Assembly: GCF_035222375.1 (NCBI RefSeq) | Contig: NW_026946366.1 | Location: 124,001 to 188,000 of the forward strand | DNA length: 64,000 nucleotides | Direction of reading: 5' to 3' | From: Podospora pseudocomata | Lineage: Eukaryota; Ascomycota; Sordariomycetes; Sordariales; Podosporaceae | In this document: positions 1 to 9,919 of the stretch, one piece after another | How positions within the stretch are numbered: the stretch's first letter is position 1 | Layout: every line of letters starts with the position of its first letter | Program-made: the position numbers and the translations under genes | Notes under the pieces: model-generated | Database searches by the model: none | The model's input: the letters and a program-made list of their open reading frames with translations, nothing else | Told to the model about the DNA's origin: nothing

Positions 1-158
1 ACATATTCCCGGCCAGAGCCAAATATTCAGAACCAACATTCCAGTCACTTCAAGTGGATCAAAACACCATCACAGATTCAGTCACCATATTTCTCAACCT
101 TCTCAACTCACTCTCAACACCACACCACACCACACATACCATTTAACTTCGCTCCAAA

Positions 159-797
159 ATGCATCTCACTTCCGTCCTCCCTCTTGCGGCACTCCCCCTC
201 CTCACCTCGGCCTCACCCATCTCCACCAGGCAAACGACCCCAAACGGGACCTCTTGCTCCAACACCTCCTTCAAGGACTTCCAATGGCAGGCATCCAACT
301 TTGACTTTCACGCCTCATTCATTTTTAGCACCCCCGCACACCAAAACTCCTGGGGCTACGCCTCCTTCGACCTCTTCAACCCCGCCGATAAGAGCACAGT
401 TCAATGTTCTGCCGCTAGCAACCAGATCAATGACTTCTTCTACGGCATCATTCAATACAGCTGCAACGACACCCTCCGCGGAGGCTCCACTAAGTTTGAC
501 TTCAACAGGCCTTCCGGCGAGTTGAGAGTGGAACAGAGTTGGACCTGCAGAGACCAGGACCCGCAGTACCCGTAAGCCGTTGCCATTTTGCACATTGACT
601 TGGGTTAATTGAGTTCTAACATGATAAACAGCATCACATTCACTGCCAAGGGCTCAGCAAACGTCACCCTCGGCTGCACCGAGGACTTTTACCAGAATGC
701 CAACTGGACTATGGGCGACATTTACTCTAGGAGAACGATCACCTGCGGCAAGGTCGACTCGGCCGTCGTCCCCTATGAGATCTCAGCTATTGCCTGA
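159..797 (+). CDS. Small secreted AA1-like (Alt a 1 fold) protein
   Basis: Two exons, 159-571 and 632-797, around a 60-bp GT-AG intron with a CTAAC branch site at 616-620; the phase joins exactly (DPQYP then ITFTAKG). The product is 192 residues. The N-terminus (MHLTSVLPLAALPLL...) is a clear signal peptide of about 18 residues, followed by a Ser/Thr-rich stretch and six cysteines (SCSN, QCSA, SCND, TCRD, GCTE, TCGK). The order FDFHASFIF, WGYASFDLFNP, SWTCRDQDPQYPITF and CTEDFYQN resembles the AA1-like domain of ascomycete secreted proteins, a beta-barrel family related to Alternaria allergen Alt a 1. It would act outside the cell; its substrate or partner is unknown. The start ATG lies in a good context (CCAAAATG). 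Family placement is from memory of the pattern. Confidence 0.8.
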
Positions 798-1443
798 TTT
801 TGACTGCGCTCAACATTAAAGGTGGGGCAGCGATGATATTGACGACGGGATGAGGATATGAAAATAGACAATGTACATGGCTTGAGTACGGTACAAATGG
901 CAGACGACGACGATGTTTTATCTGTTTTATTTCTTTTTGTTCGCATACCATAGAGAGGAGGATTATGTTTCTCGGTTGATGAAAAGTTGGGTTAGTTAAT
1001 GCTTAATGAGATGAAAGAAGCTTATTACATAAACCGACCTAAGCTGTGACATCACCATTTCACAAGCGTCATTTGATCGAGTTTCTTTCACTAGGGTACC
1101 TGAGATCGATCGAGATTGATCTGACAGATGGGACACGATTTCACTCTAACTAAAGATCTTGGGACAATCTGCGAAATATGCAAGCCCTTGAACTATATCC
1201 GCGCCGTTGGTAAGCCGGTTCTGTTTTGCGATCTGTCCGGCCAGAACTCTACTTCAAATCGACGTCATGTACTGACGGCATTGAGTGCAAGCGTATTGAG
1301 AGAGTGTTTGAAGAATTGAGCAGTTATAATGTCCTCTCCGTACGAATAACGGACCATTCCTAACAATATATGAGATCTCATTGTCAACAGACTACGCAAA
1401 TTCATCCCTCATATTTTACTACCCTATTTATCAACTCACCAAA
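798..1443. other. Intergenic, no gene recognised
   Basis: Holds the 3' region of the secreted protein gene and the promoter of the next gene. A 63-codon open frame at 1128-1319 has no recognisable features and is not called. Confidence 0.5.
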
Positions 1444-1827
1444 ATGACCAAACCCCTCCGCCAAATCGCCGCCGAGAAGCTCATCGGCCCCAATGCCAAT
1501 CCCTCCCAGCTTGGTGATCCGATTTCACTAAAGACAGAGACGAATGATGCGAACTCTAACCCAAGGGGTGAGCCGGAGAACAAGCAAGACTTTTCCAAAA
1601 CCGAGAGTAAAGTCCCAGAGTCGTCAGGTGGAAGCCATGAGGAAAGGATGCTGAGGGGAGAGGGGCCAAAGGGACATCATGTGAGCGGGATGATGACTGA
1701 TGAGATTCGGCAAGGGAAGAAGGGAGCTCCGGGCGTGACTATGGAGGGGGATGCTACTAGTGTGAAGAGGGTGGAGGTTGTTGGGGATGCGACGAAGGGT
1801 GGGAGGGGGAAGGGGTCGAAGTTGTGA
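1444..1827 (+). CDS. Small disordered conserved-type hypothetical protein
   Basis: Single exon of 127 codons beginning at the ATG at 1444, preceded by a typical fungal context (CACCAAAATGACC). The frame is open further upstream to 1381 but has no earlier ATG. The protein begins MTKPLRQIAAEKLIGPNANP and is otherwise rich in Gly, Lys, Glu, Asp and Ser, with a basic Gly/Lys C-terminus (GGRGKGSKL). There is no signal peptide or membrane segment. It is likely intrinsically disordered. The N-terminal block IAAEKLIGPNANPSQLGDP looks like the conserved part of a small ascomycete family without known function, but I cannot name it. No function is assigned. Confidence 0.6.
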   Translation: MTKPLRQIAAEKLIGPNANPSQLGDPISLKTETNDANSNPRGEPENKQDFSKTESKVPESSGGSHEERMLRGEGPKGHHVSGMMTDEIRQGKKGAPGVTMEGDATSVKRVEVVGDATKGGRGKGSKL

Positions 1828-2560
1828 AAGATTGCCAGAAATGGAGAGGATGATTGGAATGAGAAAGTGTCAACGTCAAGGGTTCGAGATATATGAAACT
1901 AAGGCTGGTGGTGAGGCTGTGTGCTAAAGAAAGGAAGTGATCGCCAGATGCTTGGAAAAGTTGTGGTGAATTGCTACGCCGTATTCAGGCTCAAACAAAT
2001 AACCACTCCAAGCAAAAGTTTGTAACACTGTAGAGCTTGTTAGGATATTAATGCGCCTGGTGCTGTGACCTCCGCCATTGAATGATGATTGGTGACTCGG
2101 TGAAGACGCTGGCTAACAGGGTGCCACAGTCCTCGGGGGCGGCCCGGCCCGGAAAAGCAAACACGATAGCTTGGAGCACAGCTTTGTTGATTATCGTGCT
2201 TCAGTCTTCGAGCTAATCTCCCATTGTCAACACTGTTCGACATATTTTGGGCCTCAACATGCATGCATGCGTACTTTAATTAAAGACTACCCCTGATGTA
2301 TACCAAGTTACCTCACCGATCCTTAGTTCGGGGGGGCGGTGTGCAGATATCATTGATAATACGGGTATCCAGTTGAGTTCTTCATGGGCCTTTGCTAGCT
2401 GTGCAGTTGAAAATGAGGCTCCAGAGCTCCCGTTACACCTCCCAATGCAGCTGGGTGAGGACATAGTAGGGGATATGTACCGCCCATATAATGATCTGTT
2501 TCCGACCACTGGTTTGGAGCGTTCTGTTGCTCTCTTATAGCCTCCAAGCATTTCTAAGAC
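1828..2560. other. Intergenic, no gene recognised
   Basis: 733 bp between two same-strand genes. Open frames on both strands are short and featureless. An inverted TTAATTAA-like AT patch occurs near 2276-2284. Confidence 0.4.
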
Positions 2561-5500
2561 ATGGAACCCATAACTCCTTACCGTCCATACCTTTTGCGCC
2601 TTTGGTTCTTGGTGGCCCTAGTGCTTGTCACAACAGCCTCTCTGGGACTGGTCGAGTATTCCCTCCACAAACTTCTATCAACTGCTGATCTCAGCAGCGC
2701 GGTTGTGGCTGGCTCAGACTACAACTCGACCTCCTCTACACCTTCCTTCTCTCCATCAGTCGCTCGCAAGACAACCGTAACCCGTACGACACTTGCCTAT
2801 ATCAACGCAACAGTGCAGATACCACATGCAAAAGCGACCCGAGGTATGATGCGCACTGAAACCAGTGAAAATACAGACATCTCCAAGCGAGCCGGACGCC
2901 AGAATTCCACCAACCCAAGGGTTACCAGATGGTAAGTTAAACTTCCAGGTTGTGCTCTTTCTCTTCCATCCATACAAGAAGTACTAATGCATCGGTTTCA
3001 GGAACCCACGTCCCACACAAAGGCCTTGGAATCCAGAAAGGAACTCTCCAAAAGACTCGAGCATAGTGGCAGAATGCTCAGAACCCCCCAATCCCCGGGC
3101 ATCTGGAGATTGTGCCATAATACTTGACCCCAGTGTAATGAGTGTACCCGCCTATATAAGTCAAATCGGTTCAGCATGGGGTGGATGGGTGAACATTGGA
3201 TTGCCTGCAACATTGCTCCTTACGCCTCGTCCTCCCAAGACTCCCGCACCCACAGCAACTAGCTACCCCGAAATCGAAACTGAAACAGTGGTAGAAACTC
3301 TGACAGTATATTACCCTGAAAGTTATCTCGACGACAGACCTGCTCCCGACACCGAGGTGGTCTACCCCGAAACCAAGATAACTACTGAGATAGCGCTTCC
3401 CACCACCGAGACAACTTTCACCGATGCAGTTCCTAACAATCAGACCGTTCCCAACCCTGAAATGATCTTTACCACCACAGTCTCCAGTCAAGAGACTGAA
3501 CTTTCTTCCACTGAAATAGGATCCACCAAAGGGGTCATCAGCATTGAGACGGTTCCTCATCTCGAAGTAGCCCCCACGCAAGTGGTAGCCAACGAGACTC
3601 CCTCACCTGAGGGGATATCCACAAAAGCAATCTTCACCATTCAGACCGTCCCCAACCCCGATATATCTCCCACTTCCACTCAGTCGGCAGGCATTAGCAC
3701 AGTTTTCACTGAGAGGCCATCCATCAACGTAGTCCTCAGCATTCAAACGGTTCCCAACCCCGGAATTATTCCCAAACCGATGCATCCCAAAGCAGCAGAA
3801 AGCACCATTATTTCCGATTTAGAGGCAATGGATAAAAAATACACCGAAACAGACAGGCTGTTTACCAGCTGGTCACCCACTGTGCACGCCACTGCCCCCC
3901 GCAATGTTCGGCATTCAGCATCACTGAAAAACTGGTCAACCTCTGACACGTCCTGGCAGTTACTTACCCCCGCAAATGCCATAATAATCACTAGTACTTC
4001 AACATCGTCAGTACCTACTCTAAGAGGGTCATCTCAACTGGGTACTCCAGAGTATTTCATGTCCACAAGCACTGTTCCAACACCGAGGACCAGGGGCTCG
4101 ACAACAACTGGCTCACTGGAATACTCAACATTCTCAAAGGCCATAATAAGCCCCATCATCACTTCATCTGTTTCACCTAATGAGGAAAGTTCCACAGGCG
4201 GAAATGGCCCATACATTGTTTATGTATTGACACCAGAAGCTTACTTTCTTGGGTCCTTTGCTCCTCTCATATTCGCCATCCTCTTCTATCTACCGTGGGC
4301 CAGTTTAGATGCAGTTGCAAAGAGGATGGAGCCGTTTTACCGACTGAGCAGCTCCAAGGGCGCAGTAGCATCCGAGTCTTTGAACGTTTCCTACGAAAGT
4401 CAAGTACCCTTGGTCGGGCAGCTCTGGAATTCACTTATCCGAAGACACTGGGTTGTATCACTCACCTCCTTTCTGGTCATATTATGCCAGGTCTTGATGG
4501 CACTTTCACCAGAAGCAATCCGAATATCTGTGATAGGGACTGACTGCCGTGCGAACGTTGCATGTCCTGGGGTATTGAGCGTGTCGACAGCGCCTGCCAG
4601 GGCAATGGAAGTTATGTTGCTCGTCATGATTATTTGCACTGCTGTGCTTGCAGGGCAGCTTTGGAACCGACGATCCCAGCTATACTCGGAACCTTTCAGT
4701 CTTGCTGGCACGGCAACCCTGGTGGCGAATGATGGCTCCTTCTTGCAGCTATTTCGGCAGGTGGACTCTCAGTCTCTGACGTCGGATGGCAAGGGATTGG
4801 AGAAAGCATTGGGAAAAAACACGCGATACCGCGTCACAGTATACAAAAATGAGGGAGGGGCAGCACAAAATGGCATTGTTTTGGAGCCACCGCACACGAC
4901 CTCCCAAGCCTTTCCGGCCACCACAACTCCTGCATCTGGCGTCAAATTCCTTCCAGTAAAACGGTCGAATCCCCTTATATTGGAATTATGTCTCCTTTTT
5001 CTCATCATCGTCATCATTCTGCCGATAATAATCTGGTATTATCTTAACAACGACCAAAACCATCCGCTTGAGCAATTCCTGAGCGGCCAGGACTTTGGAG
5101 TCAGGTTCCTTTTCGCGGCAATAGGCATCCTCATCGACGAGCTTTGGAAGAACATTTTTTCAAGTATGCGTCTCTTCCTTTTCATACACTTTTGCCTATA
5201 CTAACATGAGCAAACTCACCTTCTAGAGCTCAGTATTCTCGTACCATACATCAATATGTCCAATCCCAATACCGCGGCAAAGCCCCAAGACTCGATGCTT
5301 TTCGAACCTCCTTTTTCACCATTGACCGCTCTCTTTCACAAAAGCACATATCGCTCGTTGCCATTAACGATTGTCACCATGAATGCGAATATGGCCCTGA
5401 TTCTTACGGTATATTTAGCCAACATCCCCTTCAGCAACGATAAAGCGAGAGTGGCTTGGGTAGCATCATGCTATTTCAGTTTGGCAATCTTTGGGCTCAT

Positions 5501-5834
5501 GATCATAAGCATTATCGCCCTCATGATCCTGATTCGAGCCCCTGAGACGCCCCTGGCGCCAGACACCATCGCCGCGCGGCTCTACTATCTGTCTGCGGGA
5601 CTCACGATCGCTTCTCAGTTCGGGCCATTTTCAACGTTGAATACTGGGGACAGGGATAGGGCCATCACCAAATGTGACGCGGGTTTGACGGGTTATCGCT
5701 TTGGTTGGTTGGCTTACCCAAGCCAAAGCTCGAGTCAGAGCCAGTCACGGCCCTCTCAAAGGACAAGGGGAGTCAATCAGAGACATGACAGGATGGTTTT
5801 GGGGATTGAGTCAACAAGGGTATTGACTTGTTGA
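2561..5834 (+). CDS. DUF3433 multi-pass membrane protein
   Basis: Three exons, 2561-2931, 3002-5163 and 5227-5834; both introns (70 and 63 bp) join in phase and carry ACTAAT/ACTAAC branch sites. The product is 1046 residues. Residues about 10-35 form an N-terminal membrane anchor (LLRLWFLVALVLVTT). Residues about 130-520 are a Pro/Thr/Ser-rich stretch with degenerate repeats around TVPNP or TVPH. Further hydrophobic segments start near 540 (APLIFAILFYLPW), 606, 657, 781 (LLFLIIVIILPIIIW) and 822, and two lie in the last exon. The block beginning APDTIAARLYYLSAG near the C-terminus, and RFGWL after it, match the second half of the fungal DUF3433 family. Its function is not known. It is probably a surface or endomembrane protein with a glycosylated ectodomain (inference). 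An AATAAA motif lies 68 bp after the stop. Confidence 0.8.
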
Positions 5835-5901
5835 ATGGCCGAGGATTGTGATGATATATCGCGGGCGATACTCTATTGTTACCTATCGTGGTTTGTAAAG
5901 C

Positions 5902-5907
5902 AATAAA
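5902..5907 (+). terminator. Candidate polyadenylation signal
   Basis: AATAAA 68 bp after the DUF3433 stop codon and 107 bp before the next ATG. Only the hexamer is seen; no transcript data. Confidence 0.35.
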
Positions 5908-6013
5908 CTCGTCTTGTTGCACAACGCAGGGCAAAACATTCAGGTGCCGTAATCAGCGCCGAAAGCTAAACTACCAAATTTATACTTTGATTCAGAAAAG
6001 ATCGAAGACTGCC

Positions 6014-7285
6014 ATGAGCGGATCTTTCCCTGCCCAGACTGGGTCTCCCTTGGCCTCGACCAAGGACGAATCTCCCTCGTCCAAGGATAAATCTTCCTCG
6101 ACCAAAACCCGATCTTCCTCCAGTGCATTTCCGAGCGAGTTTTCCTCCAGCGGATTTTTGAGCGAAGGTTCCGTTACCCAAAGCGGTCCTCGGACTTGGG
6201 TGCCTGGCCGTGAGTCCACGCTCGAGAAAAGAATATTGCGTAAAATCAGACAGCACAACGACCGAGGCGACACCGATGCCAAGATCATCGTCAATTTTGT
6301 CATCGATTTTGACCATGATCAGTATATCAAAAGCCACAAGAAGGGCGCGGACACCAACTTGAACTGGGCCTACACACTCACAGGCTTCAGGAACATTGTC
6401 CAGGCATCAACCGCGCTCGACTACATGAGCCAGACATGGCCCCAAACAGGCGCCCGACTGTACAGCTATCTAGACTTGCGCTTACGTCAATCTTCGTACC
6501 ACAGATTTCGTGTGCAGTTCGCTGGAAATGGGGGTGCAAACATCACCGTGCACCTCGACAAGGAAACACCAGACCCTGAAGCGGAAACATGCCATCTATC
6601 CATCACAGCCAGTGGTCACCAAAACCTTGTAGCCTCGGTGGCTAGCCAAATCGCTTGGTTCTGTGGCGCGTTCAGAAAATCGCCCGAAGATGGTCTCATC
6701 TACTGCAAACCGACGGTCAGTGAGACGCTTCATTTTGATTCTTCGGACTCGTCGAGCGATGACAGCATGAGATTTAATATTGGTTACATCGACACGCCCA
6801 TCGACGGGTCCGACCTTGACGTGCCACGAACCTGCTGGAATGGCCTTTTTATTGACCAACCTCATACTCGGATTGTGTGCGGATACCCAATCCGTGTTCA
6901 GCCAGGGTATGCGTTCAACTCAACAAGCGTGCCTTTGACGGGGTTGGAGATTACGTGGAAGATCATCATGAGGATTCGTGAGGACGAGACGCCGGTTGAG
7001 AGGCCTCAGAACCTGGCAACCACGCCGGTTGTTGTTCATGGGAAGTGTTTTTTTCTTATCTCCAAGGTGTTGAACAAGGGAGTGGTGTTTTGGCATTTGG
7101 AACGGCGGTATGATCATGAGGGGTCTGAGTTTAGGCTTGATAACTTGCCTCGCCCGGAGGTGAGCAGTAACTTCGACTTTGACCAGCTAGAGAATTGCAG
7201 GCACTTCATTGGGGGGGAGTGTGGGGTGAGGAAACTTTTTGTCATTGAGGGGCGGTTGCAGGAGGGCTTTACTTGCCCCGATTGA
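6014..7285 (+). CDS. Uncharacterised fungal protein (intact copy of a tandem pair)
   Basis: Single exon of 423 codons. The frame is open back to 5876, but the first ATG is at 6014 (GCCATGAGC), so that start is chosen. Residues 1-60 are Ser/Lys/Thr-rich and encoded by imperfect 21-24 bp direct repeats at about 6055-6121. The rest is a globular-looking domain with motifs WAYTLTGFRNIVQAS, SQIAWFCGAFR, TCWNGLF, IVCGYPIRVQP, GLEITWKIIMRI, VVVHGKCFFLIS, VFWHL and LENCRHFIGGECGV. This order recalls a widespread uncharacterised Pezizomycotina family, often found as lineage-specific paralogues; I cannot name a Pfam entry. There is no membrane segment or signal peptide. It follows the DUF3433 stop by only 179 bp. 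A decayed paralogue lies directly downstream. Function unknown. Confidence 0.7.
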   Translation: MSGSFPAQTGSPLASTKDESPSSKDKSSSTKTRSSSSAFPSEFSSSGFLSEGSVTQSGPRTWVPGRESTLEKRILRKIRQHNDRGDTDAKIIVNFVIDFDHDQYIKSHKKGADTNLNWAYTLTGFRNIVQASTALDYMSQTWPQTGARLYSYLDLRLRQSSYHRFRVQFAGNGGANITVHLDKETPDPEAETCHLSITASGHQNLVASVASQIAWFCGAFRKSPEDGLIYCKPTVSETLHFDSSDSSSDDSMRFNIGYIDTPIDGSDLDVPRTCWNGLFIDQPHTRIVCGYPIRVQPGYAFNSTSVPLTGLEITWKIIMRIREDETPVERPQNLATTPVVVHGKCFFLISKVLNKGVVFWHLERRYDHEGSEFRLDNLPRPEVSSNFDFDQLENCRHFIGGECGVRKLFVIEGRLQEGFTCPD

Positions 7286-7693
7286 TAGGGATACTTTAGA
7301 GGGCAGAATTGGTCCCGGGGGAGTAGGTACAAAGGTTGTGTTCCCATCATATCTTGTCGCCTTCTCCGTGGCACTTCCAAAGCACGTTCTATGGAAAACA
7401 AATCATTCAACAATGAGTAACGCTGTTATCCCATCAGACTCAGGGCCGACCTTACAAAGCATGTCATTCGACACACAATTTACATTGGCAATCTGTTGAT
7501 TGCTGGTCTGACTCACTCAGTGATGTAATGTTTTCCGTCGCATTTCCAAATGGATGAAATGGGTGCCAACAGAAAGATTGGCTTCCACTGCATACTTTCC
7601 AGTGTTGTCCCAAATCAGTGTCCCCATTTGAACTCGACTATTAATTGTATCAAACATTTCCCCCATCAATGAGCAAAGAAGCCAGAGTTCAGC

Positions 7694-8829
7694 ATGGCCA
7701 CTCTATTCTGGCTACCCGGCGAAAAGGTCTCCGAGGTAGAAACAAAAATACGTGACGCAATAACAAACCGTCTATCTCGCGAAGATTTCTACGAAACAAA
7801 GATTTCACACTATGCCATCTCCATCTCCTGGAAACCTCTCATCTCGTATCCCAACATTGATCGACCCACAAACCGTTTAAGCCACGCATGCACCCTCGCC
7901 GGCTACCGCAACAACGTCCAAGCTGCCTCTCCACTCGAGTGCATGAAACAAACCTGGCCCGACAGAGGACTAGAGGTCTACCACTTCCTTGCTGGAGGCT
8001 TGAGCATCAACAACCATTCAATGACACCACCCACTAATCCAGTAGGGATTAAACCCTCACATTATGCAACCCTCCAAGCACCCGATGGGTCGGATATTGT
8101 CCTTGACTTGACTGAACACCCCGGCGGTCCAGGCCCGTTCATTAAACCCCCATCTCATCATTGGAATCCACAACGCCGAACCGGAGATTATCGCTGAGAT
8201 AGCCAGCTAATTAGCTTGGTTTTGCGGAGTGTTGAAGAGGTCGAAGGTCATGAACTCGATTTACTACCGTATGCCCAACGCTAAAGGGTTCGAGTTAGAA
8301 AACACTGGTGCAGGCCTCAGAGGCAGCTGCAAGATTTACTATTATTCCGTCTCTTCTAAGCACCACCGCCATCCCAAACCGTGCCGGCAGGCGCTGTTCA
8401 CGACGGGGACACAGCCGTACCCTGGAGTTTTAACTGGATACCCGATCAGGACATTGCCGGATTATGTCCTTCCCAACACACCCAAGACAGGCCTTGAGAT
8501 GACGTGGGGGTTGTTGGCGAGGTTTCTTGGTGGGGAGGAAGAGCAGCCCCGTAGGCCGAGTAGTAGGGAGGAGTTGGTGAAAACGCCGATTGTGTTGAAG
8601 GGGCTGCAGTTTTATGCTTTGTTCTGTGATTTTGAGGAGGGGGAGGGTGTACTGGCATTTGATACAGGATAATGGCATCAAGAGGCCGATAAGCTTTGGG
8701 AGTGATCCTAACAATCTGCCCAAGCCGTCGTATGTGGATGATGGTTTTGGTGTGGAGGACGGGGAGTTGGAAAAGTGTCGGCATGTTTGTTGGGAGTGGG
8801 TGTGGGGGGTGTCATCAGTGTGTTGTTAA
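7694..8829 (+). pseudogene. Frameshifted paralogue of the 6014-7285 gene
   Basis: Three reading frames must be joined to follow homology to the upstream gene. Frame one (7694 to about 8150) gives ACTLAGYRNNVQAASPLECM, matching AYTLTGFRNIVQASTALDYM. The match then shifts frame between about 8140 and 8154, continues as EIASxLAWFCGVLK with an in-frame TAA at 8208-8210 where the paralogue has CAA (Gln in SQIAWFCGAF), and runs through GVLTGYPIRTLP and GLEMTWGLLARF. A second shift falls in a G-run at about 8634-8647, after which GRVYWHL and LEKCRHV match VVFWHL and LENCRHF. No intron with good splice sites removes these lesions. The Ser-rich N-terminus of the intact copy is absent. A short functional N-terminal product is possible but unsupported. 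Confidence 0.75.
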
Positions 8830-8879
8830 GGAACCGGGGCCTTTTCGGGTGGTTCCGGCTCCGGTGGGAAAATCAGGTA

Positions 8880-9541
8880 GTTAAGGTGGGCAAGGGAAGT
8901 TTTGCTTTTGTGAGGGATCTCGCAGGTAGTCATAGCAACAGAGACAGGTCAGTCCAGTTTCTACGAAGAGATCACCCATTTCCACATTCGAACTGCTTTT
9001 AATGCCTAGACTTGTGAATGGACCTGGTTGAACTGAAATCGCGTCGTTATCCTCGTCAATGTCTCCAAAGTACCCGAACAACAAAGTCCCTACCTTCGAG
9101 CCCTCTTCTCCGCGATGTCTTCAGTCTCATCATCGCTATCCCATGCCCTCTTACCCCCCTCAGACTCATGTCGGCCTACATGGTTAATGAACCGGTTGTT
9201 TTCATGACTGTACATTCCAGGTGATGACTGTCCCAACGAGCCAGACCAAAACGAATGTCTCCCCAACTGAGTATGTCCTCTCTGATCGAAGGGCGATAAG
9301 TACGTGTCTGATGCCATGTCAGCAGGCCCAAACAAAGAAAGATCAACCGGTTGCTTCCCAGTGCCACTCTGCGATCGTGACCCCAAACTTGAGCCAAGAC
9401 CACTATCTTGAAACAGAGCTTTAACTTCGTCAATATCATCTCCAGGGTCCCCGCACAACCGTGATGCTCTTTCCCAGGTAAGCTGGCGGTCAACTGTGGA
9501 TCACCACTCTCCGGCTTGGCACGTCCGGCCGGCCGAGCCAT
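8880..9541 (-). pseudogene. Relic of a possible C2H2-type regulatory protein
   Basis: On the minus strand a frame from the ATG at 9539-9541 (MARPAGRAKPESG) does not continue the best-looking coding text. That text sits in another frame from about 9505: LTWERASRLCGDPGDD, FQDSGLGSS, WDSDDETEDIAEKRARR, ending at 9090. Further down, at about 8900-8960, the minus strand reads TCLCCYDYLRDPSQK. A DSGLG segment, an acidic stretch, a KR-rich patch and then a Cys/RDPS segment is the layout of many fungal C2H2-type proteins. Here the parts are in different frames and truncated against the neighbouring pseudogene. An intron (GTAGGG donor beside 9091) could explain one shift. Function and expression are doubtful. 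Confidence 0.3.
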
Positions 9542-9919
9542 TCTCCGCCAACGGGCCGCCGGGACCCCACAGTTCTAAATCCGCTTAGCTCCGAGCACCG
9601 CAATCCTGCGTCATGCATCAACCACAGCGGTCAAGAACCCACCTCACTGTCGTCTCGAACTGACCAACCGATCTCAATTGCCAGTTCGGCTATCACTTGA
9701 GGTGACTCAAACTATCATCCGCCCTTCAATTGAGCATTAAATACTTGCATGCTCCATTTCATCTTGATCAATTGCTTTTCACCTGTGGACACACCAAGCC
9801 GTTAGCGGATTACACCATCATCCCCGCCAGGCCCGCCACAGCCGTTGCGGTCATCGGCTGCCCGCGTCTCTCAACTCCAAGCCTCATCGCTTCCACCGTT
9901 TCACAACCAATCTCACAAG
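9542..9919. other. Promoter region of the MFS gene
   Basis: 378 bp without a gene. It contains the transcription start region of the downstream transporter gene; no specific operator is recognised. Confidence 0.4.
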
